This document shows positions 18,031 to 26,910 of a stretch of 64,000 nucleotides of DNA, in pieces. The DNA lies in assembly GCF_004118855.1 (NCBI RefSeq), contig NZ_PDKF01000008.1, positions 372,001 to 436,000 of the forward strand, given 5' to 3'. The position numbers were made by a program, and so were the translations under genes. The DNA is from Arcobacter sp. CECT 8983. Lineage in GTDB: Bacteria; Campylobacterota; Campylobacteria; Campylobacterales; Arcobacteraceae. The notes beneath the pieces are model-generated. The model had not been told where the DNA came from. It made no database searches and worked only from the letters and a program-made list of their open reading frames with translations. The first letter of the stretch is position 1. Each line of letters begins with the position of its first letter.

Positions 18031-18672
18031 ATGTCTAGAATTTTAAGTTTTGTAAGAGTTAATAACAACAATGAAGTTTATACGAATTCACAAAGAGAAG
18101 GTATAAAAAATTATGTGGAAAAAAACAATATTTCTATTTCAGAAAATATAGAAATTGAAATTGATACTCCTGTTGAAGAAAGAAATATTTTGGATTTTTT
18201 AAAAAACTGTGAATCTTCATCTACTCTTTTAGTTTATGATTTAAATGTTTTTGGAAGAACAATTGAAACTATTTTAGAAGTGTTAAAGTTTCTTTTATCA
18301 AATAAAATTAGAATAATTGTTGTTAAACAAAATCTTGATTTAATTGATGATAAAGATATGTTAACTCAAATGATACTTGGTGTTGTTTCTATGACAATTG
18401 GATTAGAAAAAGAGTTAATGAGTTTAAGAACAAAAGAAGCATTAACTGCAAAAAAATTAAAAGGTGAACATTTAGGTAAACCAAAAGGAACAATTCAAAA
18501 ATCTAAATTTGATAAACAAAGAGATAAAATTGAAGAGTTATTAGCAGTAGGTTTATCTGTTAGAAAAATTGCAAAACTTTTAGGATATAATAATCATATA
18601 GGTTTAAATAACTATGTTAAAAAAAGAAATATTAGAAATAATCTTCCTAATACTTTAGATATTGCAAGTTAA
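18031..18672 (+). CDS. Degenerate serine recombinase (resolvase/invertase family) without catalytic serine
   Basis: A 213-residue protein with the resolvase layout: N-terminal catalytic fold (~1-110), long E-helix (~115-145), GKPKG linker (~149) and a C-terminal helix-turn-helix ('VGLSVRKIAKLLGY', ~173-186). The motif normally reading RVS reads R9-V-N11, so the nucleophilic serine is replaced. The LDRLGR block reads LNVFGR, losing the Asp and first Arg (72-73). It is therefore unlikely to cut DNA and is probably a DNA-binding regulator. No inverted repeats or cargo flank it. Good AAGGAAA site; 24 bp upstream of the CBS gene, likely co-transcribed. Confidence 0.8.
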   Translation: MSRILSFVRVNNNNEVYTNSQREGIKNYVEKNNISISENIEIEIDTPVEERNILDFLKNCESSSTLLVYDLNVFGRTIETILEVLKFLLSNKIRIIVVKQNLDLIDDKDMLTQMILGVVSMTIGLEKELMSLRTKEALTAKKLKGEHLGKPKGTIQKSKFDKQRDKIEELLAVGLSVRKIAKLLGYNNHIGLNNYVKKRNIRNNLPNTLDIAS

Positions 18673-18696
18673 TTAGGAAGTTGAAAGAAGAGTGAT

Positions 18697-19359
18697 ATGT
18701 TTGCAATTTATAATAAGGGTGGCTTAAACTTTAGAAGTACTATAGATAATCTTTATTCTATGTCTAATGTTGAATCAGTATCTGAAGCAAGAAATAATAC
18801 AGAAGAAGGTTTACCTAAAGATCACAGTGTTAAAGAAAAGAAAAAAGACCAAGGGCAAAATAAAAATTCCTTTGAGCAACTTTTAGAAAAAGATGCAGCA
18901 AACACTTATAAAGAAATTGCAAATATTGATACAAAAGAACCAATCTTCCATATTAGTGATTTAATGAGAACAGATGTTATTACATTAAACACTAATAATA
19001 AAGTCAATGAAGCATATGAAATCATGGAAGAAAATGAAATAAGACAAATTCCTATTTTAGACCCAGAAACTAATAAGATTATTGGAATGGTAACTCACAA
19101 AGTACTTTTAGATTATATCTTCAATGATTTAGAGTATGCAGAACATAATTCAGAAAAAACATTAGACAATTTAGAATTAAGAGAAGTTATTACAGCTCAT
19201 CCTTTGACAGATATAAGAAGAGTTGCAAAAGTAATGGTTGACTTTTCTTTAACGGCAATTCCAGTAGTAGATGAAAACGATATGATCAGAGGAATTGTTT
19301 CAAGAGCTAATATTTTAAAAGCAGTTGCAAATACTCCTCCTTTACAAATTTGGGGTTAA
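18697..19359 (+). CDS. CBS-domain pair protein
   Basis: A 220-residue cytoplasmic protein. Residues 1-85 are polar and disordered-looking, with a lysine-rich patch (~45-55). Two CBS domains follow (~88-145 and ~160-218), starting 'ISDLMRTDVITLNTNNKVNEA' and 'LREVITAHPLTDIRRVAKVM', with 'IRQIPILD' and 'LTAIPVVDE' strands. CBS pairs usually bind adenosine nucleotides and act as energy sensors; no catalytic domain is fused. It follows the degenerate recombinase gene closely. Function unknown. Confidence 0.82.
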   Translation: MFAIYNKGGLNFRSTIDNLYSMSNVESVSEARNNTEEGLPKDHSVKEKKKDQGQNKNSFEQLLEKDAANTYKEIANIDTKEPIFHISDLMRTDVITLNTNNKVNEAYEIMEENEIRQIPILDPETNKIIGMVTHKVLLDYIFNDLEYAEHNSEKTLDNLELREVITAHPLTDIRRVAKVMVDFSLTAIPVVDENDMIRGIVSRANILKAVANTPPLQIWG

Positions 19360-19375
19360 TTATTAAATTTAAAAA

Positions 19376-19404
19376 TTGACAAAATTTTAAATATTTCTTA
19401 TAAT
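19376..19404 (+). promoter_or_regulatory. Consensus sigma-70 promoter TTGACA-N17-TATAAT
   Basis: TTGACA (19376-19381) and TATAAT (19399-19404) with the ideal 17-bp spacer, 27 bp upstream of the ATG at 19431. Both boxes match the consensus completely, unusual among the promoters of this window, and predict strong constitutive transcription of the downstream hypothetical gene. Confidence 0.85.
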
Positions 19405-19430
19405 TAGTAAAAATAAATGAAAGGTAAAAG

Positions 19431-20030
19431 ATGATTAATTCTGTTTCTTCAGTATCAGATGTATCAATGTCAGGTTATGGTGTTAATGATGTTATATCTA
19501 GATTAACTTCTGATGAATATAGTACTGTTCGTTCAGTATTATCAAATTATGACTCTTCAAATCTTTCAAATCAAGATGCAGTAGAAATAACACAAGCTTT
19601 TGATGAAGCAAATATAGAACCATCTAGACAGTTAAATAACTTTATGGATAGCTTAGGTTTTGATGCTCAACAAATAGGTCAGCTTGCAAGTGTTTTACCT
19701 CAAAATATACAAGCTTCAAATCCATCTAATTCTTTAGATGAGTTTAAAAAAGAAGAGGAAGCTTTAACTATTGCATTAAAAGACTTACTTTTAGAAAACA
19801 ATGACAATAATGAAACACCATCTTTTTCTAAAGAACAAGTTGAAGATTTCGCAAGTAAAATTGCAGCTTTAAAAGATGATACAAAAGAGTCAGTAAAACA
19901 GATGATTGAAAATCTAAGTTCACAAAGTTCTTCTTTAACACAAACTCAAACACAAAATATAGTTCAAAACTCATTAAGTCAAGTTTTGAGTGACTCAAAT
20001 AACTATAACTCTTTTTCTATTTACGCATAG
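19431..20030 (+). CDS. Hypothetical serine/glutamine-rich protein
   Basis: A 199-residue protein I do not recognise. It has no signal peptide and no membrane segment; it is rich in Ser, Asn, Gln and Asp. The middle (~35-90) looks like EF-hand-style helices ('DAVEITQAFDEANIEPSRQL', 'LGFDAQQIGQLASVL'). The C-terminus is a Gln/Thr/Ser repeat-like tail (~160-185). It is driven by a full-consensus promoter and has an AAAGGTAAAAG site. The composition resembles flagellar or secreted accessory proteins of this phylum, which is only suggestive. It lies upstream of rplI. Confidence 0.65.
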   Translation: MINSVSSVSDVSMSGYGVNDVISRLTSDEYSTVRSVLSNYDSSNLSNQDAVEITQAFDEANIEPSRQLNNFMDSLGFDAQQIGQLASVLPQNIQASNPSNSLDEFKKEEEALTIALKDLLLENNDNNETPSFSKEQVEDFASKIAALKDDTKESVKQMIENLSSQSSSLTQTQTQNIVQNSLSQVLSDSNNYNSFSIYA

Positions 20031-20113
20031 AATAAATTCTAAAAATTATTAGATTAATTCTCACTTCAAACAACTTATAGTAAAATAATTCACTTTTTGA
20101 AAATGGAGAAATT

Positions 20114-20563
20114 ATGAAAGTATTATTATTAAAAGATGTTAAAGGAACTGGAAAAGAAGGTGATGTAGTTGAAGTTAAAGACGGATATGGTAAGAATTTT
20201 TTAATTGGAAAAGGTCTTGCTCTTCTTGCTACTAATGAAGTTCTTAATAAATATAAAGCTCAACAAAGAAAATTAGCTGAAATCGAAGCTCAAGAGATTG
20301 CTGAAGCTCAAGAGCTTTCAGAAAAGTTAAATTCTACAAAACTAACAGTAAAACATAAAATTGGTGCAAATGGTCATTTAATTGGTTCTGTGACTAATAA
20401 AGAGATTAGTGAAGAGTTAAAAACTCAATTTGATATTGATTTAGATAAAAAAACATTAACTTTAAAATCAAAAATCAAAGCAGAAGGTATTTTTGAAGTT
20501 GATTGTAAACTGGGTCATGGAATTCATGCTACTTTAAAAGTGGATATTATAGGAGTTCAATAG
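20114..20563 (+). CDS. rplI: 50S ribosomal protein L9
   Basis: A 149-residue ribosomal protein. It opens with the L9 signature '[30 protein letters not shown]' region (residues 2-32, described here by its conserved Gly-Lys-x-Gly-Asp and Gly-Tyr-x-x-Asn-x-Leu elements), then a long connecting helix (~40-75) rich in Ala/Glu/Gln and the C-terminal RNA-binding domain (~76-149). Good TGGAGAAATT site before the ATG. Its stop overlaps the GTG of hslV by one base, so the rplI-hslV-hslU genes form a coupled operon. Confidence 0.96.
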   Translation: MKVLLLKDVKGTGKEGDVVEVKDGYGKNFLIGKGLALLATNEVLNKYKAQQRKLAEIEAQEIAEAQELSEKLNSTKLTVKHKIGANGHLIGSVTNKEISEELKTQFDIDLDKKTLTLKSKIKAEGIFEVDCKLGHGIHATLKVDIIGVQ

Positions 20564-21099
20564 TGTTTGACGCAACTACAATACTTGCATATAAAGGACA
20601 AGGACAAGCAGTAATTGGTGGAGATGGTCAGGTTACTTTTGGAAATACTGTATTAAAAGGTAATGCTACAAAAATCAGAAGATTATATAAAGACCAAATA
20701 CTAGCAGGTTTTGCAGGAAGTACTGCAGATGCTTTTAATCTTTTTGATATGTTTGAAACGCATCTAGAAACAACAAAAGGTGATCTACTTAAAGCTGTTG
20801 TTGCTTTTTCAAAAGAGTGGAGAAAAGATAAAGTTCTAAGAAGATTAGAAGCAATGATGATTGTTTTAAATAAAGAACATATTTTTATTCTTTCTGGAAC
20901 TGGTGATGTTGTTGAACCAGAAGATGGAAGTATTGCTTCAATTGGAAGTGGTGGAAATTTTGCAATTTCAGCAGCAAGAGCACTTGCAAAACATTCTGAT
21001 CTTAAACCAGTTGATTTAGTAAAAGAGTCATTAATGATTGCTGGAGAACTTTGTATATATACAAATCAAAATATTAAAATATTAGAAATAGAGGATTAA
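20563..21099 (+). CDS. hslV: ATP-dependent protease proteolytic subunit HslV
   Basis: A 178-residue threonine peptidase that forms the double-hexamer core of the HslUV protease. GTG start inside the rplI stop (TAGTG). The N-terminus [12 protein letters not shown] places the catalytic threonine after removal of the first few residues (TTILAYKG); '[11 protein letters not shown]' and '[11 protein letters not shown]' follow as in other HslV. '[15 protein letters not shown]' (~127) is the C-terminal signature. It is 6 bp upstream of hslU, its ATPase partner. Confidence 0.96.
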   Translation: MFDATTILAYKGQGQAVIGGDGQVTFGNTVLKGNATKIRRLYKDQILAGFAGSTADAFNLFDMFETHLETTKGDLLKAVVAFSKEWRKDKVLRRLEAMMIVLNKEHIFILSGTGDVVEPEDGSIASIGSGGNFAISAARALAKHSDLKPVDLVKESLMIAGELCIYTNQNIKILEIED

Positions 21100-21105
21100 T
21101 ATATA

Positions 21106-22434
21106 ATGGATATGACACCTAAAGAGATTGTTACTTTTTTAGATGATTATGTAATTGGTCAAGATAATGCAAAAAAAACAATCGCATTGGCATTAAGAAA
21201 TAGATATAGAAGAATGAAAGTTGAGCCAGAACTTCAAGAAGAGATTATGCCAAAAAATATTCTAATGATTGGAAGTACTGGTGTAGGTAAAACTGAAATA
21301 GCTAGAAGACTTTCAAAAATGATGGGATTACCATTTATTAAAGTAGAAGCATCAAAATATACAGAAGTTGGTTTTGTGGGACGAGATGTTGAATCTATGG
21401 TTAGGGATTTAGTTTTTGAATCAATTAATTTAGTAACTAAAGAGTTTGAAGAAAAAATTAAAGATAAAATAGATGAAGAGATTAATAAACAAATTATTGA
21501 AATATTAGTTCCTCCTTTACCTGAAACAGCAACTGATAGTGCTAGAGAATCATTTATTAAAACATATAATAAAATGGAAGCAAAATTACTTGCTGGTGAA
21601 TTAGATGATAAAAAAATTGAGATAGAGGTTCCTAAAAAAGCACATGTTGAAATTATTGATTCATCAATGCCTATGGATATGAGTTCTATGCAAGAAAGTT
21701 TAAATAAAATGCTTGGTGGACTAAATAAAGAGAAAGTTAAAAAAGAAGTAACTATAAAAGATGCAAAAGTTTTATTAAAAGATGTTGCAAGCGAAAATCT
21801 TCTTGATCAAGAAGCTATTAAAATTGAAGCTATTAAAAGAGCTGAAAATGGTGGTATTATTTTTTTAGATGAAATTGATAAAATTGCAACTGGTTCTAAA
21901 ACACAAAATCAAGACCCATCAAAAGAGGGTGTTCAAAGAGATTTACTTCCAATTGTTGAAGGAAGTTCAGTTCATACTAAATTTGGGCAAATAAAAACTG
22001 ACCATATTCTTTTTATAGCTGCTGGTGCATTTCATGTTTCTAAACCAAGTGATTTATTGCCAGAGTTACAAGGAAGATTTCCTTTAAGAGTTGAGTTAGA
22101 AAACTTAAATGAAGATGCTCTTTATCAAATCTTAACAAATACAAAAAACTCTTTACTTAGACAATATAAAGCATTACTTGCTGTTGAAGATGTAGAGTTA
22201 GAGTTTGATGATGAAGCAATTCATGCTTTTGCTAAGTATTCAGTAAGTGCAAATGAAAAAACAGAAGATATTGGAGCAAGAAGACTTCATACTGTAATTG
22301 AAAAAGTAATTGAAGATATATCTTTTGAAGCAGATACAAAAGCAGGTGAAAAAATTATTATTACAAAAGAATTAGTTGAAGAAAAACTAGAAGATATTGT
22401 AGATAATGAAGATACGGCGCGGTATATTTTATAA
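21106..22434 (+). CDS. hslU: ATP-dependent protease ATPase subunit HslU
   Basis: A 442-residue AAA+ unfoldase feeding substrates into HslV. 'TPKEIVTFLDDYVIGQDNAKK' begins the protein, Walker A is GSTGVGKTEIA (~57-67), the pore loop region contains 'SKYTEVGFVGRDVES' (~84-98), Walker B is 'IIFLDEIDKIA' (~253), and the C-terminus ends ...ARYIL, the tail that docks in HslV. The intermediate I-domain (~115-230) is moderately long. It ends the rplI-hslV-hslU operon. Confidence 0.97.
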   Translation: MDMTPKEIVTFLDDYVIGQDNAKKTIALALRNRYRRMKVEPELQEEIMPKNILMIGSTGVGKTEIARRLSKMMGLPFIKVEASKYTEVGFVGRDVESMVRDLVFESINLVTKEFEEKIKDKIDEEINKQIIEILVPPLPETATDSARESFIKTYNKMEAKLLAGELDDKKIEIEVPKKAHVEIIDSSMPMDMSSMQESLNKMLGGLNKEKVKKEVTIKDAKVLLKDVASENLLDQEAIKIEAIKRAENGGIIFLDEIDKIATGSKTQNQDPSKEGVQRDLLPIVEGSSVHTKFGQIKTDHILFIAAGAFHVSKPSDLLPELQGRFPLRVELENLNEDALYQILTNTKNSLLRQYKALLAVEDVELEFDDEAIHAFAKYSVSANEKTEDIGARRLHTVIEKVIEDISFEADTKAGEKIIITKELVEEKLEDIVDNEDTARYIL

Positions 22435-22509
22435 AATTTATTAAATATGTTTTAAAAGTTTAACTTTATTTTTGATAAAATGAATTAAATTGTAAATTGG
22501 AGTAAGTCA

Positions 22510-22815
22510 ATGAAAATCGTAACATTTAGAGAAATTGAAGAATCATTAATTGATAATAAACACACAGTTGAGCATTTTCAAAGTGGTTGTAGTGGAGAAG
22601 CTCAAGTAGCAATTTTAGATATAGATACTATATTTGATTTTGAAGAAAATAAACATGAGGCTTGTACTGAAGAGTTTATCTCAATTGCTATAGTTGATGA
22701 TGAAAGTGATTTTGATGCATTTAGGAATTTTGGTATTGATTCTTGGATCAAAGGAAGTGACTTACAAGATTTAAACTCATTATTAAATTTAATTGAAAAA
22801 AGGCATTTCTCATAA
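22510..22815 (+). CDS. Hypothetical small acidic protein upstream of tatD
   Basis: A 101-residue acidic soluble protein that I do not recognise. It has two cysteines (in 'SGCSGEA' and 'HEACTEE') and alternating hydrophobic strands ('VAILDIDTIFDF', 'ISIAIVDDESDF') suggestive of a small alpha/beta fold. ATG follows TTGGAGTAAGTCA. Its TAA stop overlaps, as ATAA, the ATA at which the tatD reading frame begins, implying translational coupling. No function can be assigned. Confidence 0.65.
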   Translation: MKIVTFREIEESLIDNKHTVEHFQSGCSGEAQVAILDIDTIFDFEENKHEACTEEFISIAIVDDESDFDAFRNFGIDSWIKGSDLQDLNSLLNLIEKRHFS

Positions 22816-23600
22816 TTATAGATTCTCACTGTCACTTAGACAATAGCCAGTATTACGATGATATTGATGAAGTAATAATTCGTGCACTAGAAAATGGGAT
22901 TAAAGGTTTTTTAATTCCAGGTGCAGATTTAAATGATCTTCCAAGAGCTCAAAAATTAGCAGAAAAATATGATGAAGTTTTTTTCTCAGCAGGTGTTCAT
23001 CCATATGATATTGAACAATATGATAGAAAAGTTTTAGAAGAGTATATTTCTCATCCTAAATGTATAGCAGTGGGTGAGTGCGGTTTAGACTATTTTAGAC
23101 TTCCAGAAGATGAAATTGAAAAAAAACAAAATATAGAACTTCAAAAAGAAGTATTTATTGATCAAATAGAGTTTGCTAAAAAAGTAAATAAACCTTTGAT
23201 TGTACATATTAGAGAAGCTTCAAATGATTCAAGAATAATTTTAGAAGAGTATGATGCAAAAGAAGTTGGTGGAGTATTACACTGTTTTAATGCAAGTGAA
23301 CATTTACTACCTTTAGCAAAACATAATTTCTATTTTGGAATAGGTGGGGTTCTAACTTTTAAAAATGCAAGGAAGTTAGTAGAAATTTTACCTAAAATTC
23401 CCCTTGATAAATTAATACTAGAAACAGATTGCCCATATTTAACTCCTCATCCTCATAGAGGAAAAAGAAATGAACCTTATTACACAAATTTTGTAGCCGA
23501 AAAAGTTTCAGAACTTTTAGAAATACCATTAGAAGAAGTTCAAAAACTTACTGTAGATAATACTATTAAGTTATTTAAGCAATTTTCTAAAATAATTTAG
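22812..23600 (+). CDS. tatD: TatD-family metal-dependent DNase/hydrolase (non-canonical ATA start)
   Basis: A 262-residue TIM-barrel hydrolase. The metal ligands HCH (in 'IIDSHCHLD', residues ~5-7), GECGLDYFR with the Glu ligand (~88), 'PLIVHIREA', 'HCFNA' (~155) and 'LETDCPYLTP' (~203) are all present. The first canonical start is a GTG at 23070, which would remove the HCH pair and a third of the barrel. The open frame begins ATA ATT ATA GAT at 22812, eight bases after AAAAGG, giving the usual TatD N-terminus M-I-I-D. This ATA overlaps the previous stop as ATAA. The family acts in 3'-5' DNA/RNA processing; the Tat link of the name is historical. Confidence 0.9.
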   Translation: MIIDSHCHLDNSQYYDDIDEVIIRALENGIKGFLIPGADLNDLPRAQKLAEKYDEVFFSAGVHPYDIEQYDRKVLEEYISHPKCIAVGECGLDYFRLPEDEIEKKQNIELQKEVFIDQIEFAKKVNKPLIVHIREASNDSRIILEEYDAKEVGGVLHCFNASEHLLPLAKHNFYFGIGGVLTFKNARKLVEILPKIPLDKLILETDCPYLTPHPHRGKRNEPYYTNFVAEKVSELLEIPLEEVQKLTVDNTIKLFKQFSKII

Positions 23601-23637
23601 ATAAAATATTACCTATTTCATAAAAATAGGATAGTAT

Positions 23638-25038
23638 TTGAATAAAGTTCTTTCTCTCATAATAATTTTCTCACTGTACTCTTATGCCTCATTAATTGGT
23701 TCTAGTTATTCCCAAAGAGATCTACAAATCTTAGAAGAATTGGATATAACACCTTCTTTTATTAGTGATTACAAGCTTCAAAGAGTATATTACCATTATC
23801 AAAGTAAATATAATTCAAGCAACTATATAGACAAGCTAAATGAAGCATCTTTATTTTTACCAAAAATCAAAGAGATTTTAAAAGAAGAAGGTATTCCTGA
23901 TGTATTTATTTATATGGCAATGGCCGAATCAAACTTTACAATGGATGCTAAATCAAGAGTAAGAGCAACTGGTCTTTGGCAGTTCATGAGTGCAACAGGA
24001 AGAAGATATGGATTAGAAAATGATTTATATGTTGATGAAAGAATGGATTTAATAAAATCAACAAAAGCTGCTGCTAATTATTTAAATAGATTGCATAGTT
24101 TATTTGGGAAATGGTATTTAGCAGCAATTGCATATAACTGTGGAGAAGGTAGAGTAATTGAAGCAATAACTAGAGCTACTCTTGACTTATATGTTGAAAA
24201 ACATCCTAAAATGGAACATGATAAAAGAATTAAAAAATATAGAGAAACAATAAGAGATTATCAACAAAGAAGAGTTAGATTTAGAGAAGTACGAAAAATT
24301 TATAATGTTGTTAAAAAATGGGATACAAAACCTGATATAAATGATTTATTAAAAGTTCAAACAAAAATTAGTAGACAATATATTCCAAGTGAAAGTAGAA
24401 GCTACATTAGAAAAATTATATCTTTAGCAATGATGAAGTCACAAAGTTTTATTAGAGATGAAGAGAATTCACATCTTTTAAATATGGGAATATCAACAAC
24501 TGTTACAACTGTTCCTGTAAAGGGTGGTTTACATTTAAGAAATATTGCAAACTCTATTGGTATGAGTTATGAAGAGTTATTAAGTTTAAATAAACATATT
24601 AAACAATCAATTATTCCACCTACAAAAAAAGTATATGAAATTAATATTCCATATAGTAGATTAAGTAGATTTAATGAAGCAAAAGATAGTATCAAAGATA
24701 CAAAATTTTTAGTACATATTGTAAAACGTGGAGATACTTTGTATGGTCTTTCTAAAAAATATAGAATTCCATATAGTCTTATTAAAGATTATAATAACCT
24801 AAAATCAAACATGCTTTCTTTAAAACAGAAAATTATTCTACCTATTCCAACTGATATGCTAGGGAAAATTAAATTTTCAAGTGATAGATATAGAACAGGT
24901 AAAAAATATATTGTTAAAAGTGGAGACTCTTTGTACTCTATTGCAAAAAGATATAAAATAAAAGTAGAAAAATTAAAAAGAGATAATAACTTAAAAACAT
25001 CACTTTTAAGGATTGGAGATAAAATTGTTATTAGGTAA
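23638..25038 (+). CDS. mltD: Membrane-bound lytic murein transglycosylase D with two LysM domains
   Basis: A 466-residue exported enzyme that cleaves peptidoglycan glycan strands to 1,6-anhydro products. Signal peptide (~1-18, ending SYA), SLT goose-lysozyme-like domain (~85-210) with the catalytic glutamate in 'MAESNF' (Glu97), then '[15 protein letters not shown]' and '[12 protein letters not shown]'. Two LysM modules bind glycan near the C-terminus ('[16 protein letters not shown]', ~357; '[16 protein letters not shown]', ~422). No lipobox, so it may be periplasmic rather than lipoprotein. TTG start after AGGA. Its end overlaps rlpA. Confidence 0.93.
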   Translation: MNKVLSLIIIFSLYSYASLIGSSYSQRDLQILEELDITPSFISDYKLQRVYYHYQSKYNSSNYIDKLNEASLFLPKIKEILKEEGIPDVFIYMAMAESNFTMDAKSRVRATGLWQFMSATGRRYGLENDLYVDERMDLIKSTKAAANYLNRLHSLFGKWYLAAIAYNCGEGRVIEAITRATLDLYVEKHPKMEHDKRIKKYRETIRDYQQRRVRFREVRKIYNVVKKWDTKPDINDLLKVQTKISRQYIPSESRSYIRKIISLAMMKSQSFIRDEENSHLLNMGISTTVTTVPVKGGLHLRNIANSIGMSYEELLSLNKHIKQSIIPPTKKVYEINIPYSRLSRFNEAKDSIKDTKFLVHIVKRGDTLYGLSKKYRIPYSLIKDYNNLKSNMLSLKQKIILPIPTDMLGKIKFSSDRYRTGKKYIVKSGDSLYSIAKRYKIKVEKLKRDNNLKTSLLRIGDKIVIR

Positions 25039-25834
25039 GTCATCATTAAAATCAATACTATTTATAAGTTTAAGTGCAACAATCCTTTTTACTGGGTGTT
25101 CAAGAAAATCTACAGTAGGTTCATATATTCCTTATTATGGTGAAACTCAAAAAAAGAAAACTTTTAAACCATTAGGAAGTCAAAAAATTAGAAACTCTAA
25201 AGCTATGCACAAAGCTACTATGAGACCTTATAAAGTTCATGGTAAGTGGTATTATCCAACTTTAGCGAAAGTTGGGGATACTCAAAAAGGTATAGCTTCT
25301 TGGTATGGTCCAAATTTCCATGCAAAGCTTACTTCAAATGGTGAAATGTATGATATGTATGCAATGACAGCGGCGCATAAAACACTTCCTATGAATTCTA
25401 TGGTAAAAGTTGACAATTTAGAAAATGGAAAATCAGTTGTTGTAAGAATTAATGACAGAGGACCTTTTATTACAGGAAGGATTATTGACCTTTCAAATAA
25501 AGCTGCCCATGCAATTGATATGGTAGGAAAAGGTACAGCAAGTGTTAAAATTGAAGTATTAGGCTTTAATGCAAAAATTGCAAGAACTAAAGAAGAGAAA
25601 CAAGAAACTGCAAGTGTTGGAAGATATTATGTTCAAGTTGGAGCATTTAGTAGGCCTGAAGGTGCAAAAATTACAAAAAGAAAATTTGAGTTAATACTTG
25701 AAGATAGATATAATGTTATAATTAAAAAAAGTGATTTAAATAGAGTATGGATTAGTGGATTTAGATCAGAACAAGAAGCACAAGACTTTAAAGAAGCAAA
25801 TGGTCTAAGTGGTGCACTAATTATTGCAAAATAG
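25025..25834 (+). CDS. rlpA: Septal ring lytic transglycosylase RlpA family lipoprotein
   Basis: A 269-residue lipoprotein with a signal peptide and lipobox-like 'LFTGC' (~21-25). The double-psi beta-barrel (~85-185) carries '[22 protein letters not shown]', '[10 protein letters not shown]', '[10 protein letters not shown]' and 'IDLSNKAA'. The C-terminal SPOR domain (~195-269, '[14 protein letters not shown]') targets denuded glycans at the septum. The TTG at 25025 is chosen because GGAG lies six bases before it; another TTG at 25013 has no site. It overlaps mltD by 14 bp, so two peptidoglycan enzymes are co-expressed. Confidence 0.9.
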   Translation: MLLGKSSLKSILFISLSATILFTGCSRKSTVGSYIPYYGETQKKKTFKPLGSQKIRNSKAMHKATMRPYKVHGKWYYPTLAKVGDTQKGIASWYGPNFHAKLTSNGEMYDMYAMTAAHKTLPMNSMVKVDNLENGKSVVVRINDRGPFITGRIIDLSNKAAHAIDMVGKGTASVKIEVLGFNAKIARTKEEKQETASVGRYYVQVGAFSRPEGAKITKRKFELILEDRYNVIIKKSDLNRVWISGFRSEQEAQDFKEANGLSGALIIAK

Positions 25835-25843
25835 GAATATAGT

Positions 25844-26416
25844 ATGACAGAGATTAATAGAAAAACAAAAGAAACTGATATTAAGTGTAAAGTAGATACT
25901 CAAGGTAATGGAAAATCAAATATAAATACTGGTGTAGGTTTTTTTGACCATATGTTAGAAGCTTTATCAAAGCATAGTGGAATAGATATTGATTTATCTT
26001 GTGATGGTGATTTACATATTGATGCTCACCATACTGTTGAAGATTGTGGAATCGTTTTAGGTAAAGCACTTAAAGATGAAATTTTTCCTATTGAAAATGT
26101 AGAAAGATATGGAAATGCAACTGTTGTTATGGATGAAGCAGCAACTACATGTGCTTTAGACTTATCTAATAGACCTTTTTTAGTATATGAGGTAAATTTA
26201 AGTGGAAAAGTAGGTGAGTTTGATGTTGAACTTGCAGAAGAGTTTTTTCATGCTTTAGTTATGAACTCAGGACTTACTTGTCATATAATAAATGAAAGAG
26301 GAAGAAATAAACACCATATTTTAGAAGCTAGTTTTAAAGCCTTTGCAGTTGCACTTAGACGTGCAATGGCAAAGAATGATAAATTAGGAATTCCTAGTAC
26401 AAAAGGTGTTTTATGA
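25844..26416 (+). CDS. hisB: Imidazoleglycerol-phosphate dehydratase
   Basis: A 190-residue Mn-dependent enzyme of histidine synthesis that dehydrates imidazole-glycerol phosphate. Monofunctional type, lacking the phosphatase domain of enteric HisB. Signatures: 'GVGFFDHMLEALSKHSG' (~32), 'DAHHTVEDCGIVLG' (~62, metal histidines), 'NRPFLVYE' (~117), 'HIINERGRNKHHILEASFKAFAVALR' region (~147). It overlaps kdsC by 4 bp (ATGA), so histidine and LPS genes are in one transcript. Confidence 0.96.
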   Translation: MTEINRKTKETDIKCKVDTQGNGKSNINTGVGFFDHMLEALSKHSGIDIDLSCDGDLHIDAHHTVEDCGIVLGKALKDEIFPIENVERYGNATVVMDEAATTCALDLSNRPFLVYEVNLSGKVGEFDVELAEEFFHALVMNSGLTCHIINERGRNKHHILEASFKAFAVALRRAMAKNDKLGIPSTKGVL

Positions 26417-26910
26417 TTGAGTTAATTGTTCTTGATGTTGATGGCACATTAACAAATGGACAAATAACATATACAAATAGTGGTGATGAACTTAAATCAT
26501 TTGATGTAGCAGATGGTTTAGCAATTGCTACATGGACAAAAAAGCTTGGTAAAAAAGCAGCAATTATTACTGGAAGAAACTCTAAGATAGTTGAAACTAG
26601 AGCAAAAGATTTAAATATTACTCATCTTCATCAAGGTATTCATAATAAAGATGAAGTTTTAGAAAATATTTTAAAAGAAGAGAATCTTTCTTGGAATCAA
26701 GTTGCTGCAATTGGTGATGATTTAAATGATTATAAAATGCTAAAAAAAGTTGGACTTTCTTTTACTCCTGCAAATGGTTCAAAATATATTAATGATGTAG
26801 TTAATATAAGATGTGAAGCATATGGGGGAAGTGGTGCAGTAAAAGAGATGATTGAATATATCATTAAAGAAGATGGTATAGAAGAGGAATATGTAAACTC
26901 ATGGTTATAA
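26413..26910 (+). CDS. kdsC: 3-deoxy-manno-octulosonate-8-phosphatase
   Basis: A 165-residue HAD-superfamily phosphatase releasing KDO from KDO 8-phosphate for lipid A core synthesis. The HAD nucleophile motif is 'LDVDGTLTNG' (~7-16), motif II 'ITGRNS' (~53), and motif III/IV 'AIGDDLNDYKML' (~97). Compact C0-type without a cap, as in KdsC tetramers. It is followed directly by lptC and lptA, so the gene order links KDO synthesis to LPS export. Confidence 0.93.
   Translation: MIELIVLDVDGTLTNGQITYTNSGDELKSFDVADGLAIATWTKKLGKKAAIITGRNSKIVETRAKDLNITHLHQGIHNKDEVLENILKEENLSWNQVAAIGDDLNDYKMLKKVGLSFTPANGSKYINDVVNIRCEAYGGSGAVKEMIEYIIKEDGIEEEYVNSWL

Noticed and set aside
18031-18672. Mobile element or invertible switch marked by a resolvase gene
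   Set aside because: The protein lacks the catalytic serine, and no flanking inverted repeats, cargo genes or composition shift were seen.
22785-22815. Possible programmed -1 frameshift joining the hypothetical protein to TatD at the run of A bases before AAGG
   Set aside because: The run is not in a proper X-XXY-YYZ slippery frame, no downstream pseudoknot is evident, and TatD begins normally at M-I-I-D if ATA/ATT is used, with a ribosome site in place.
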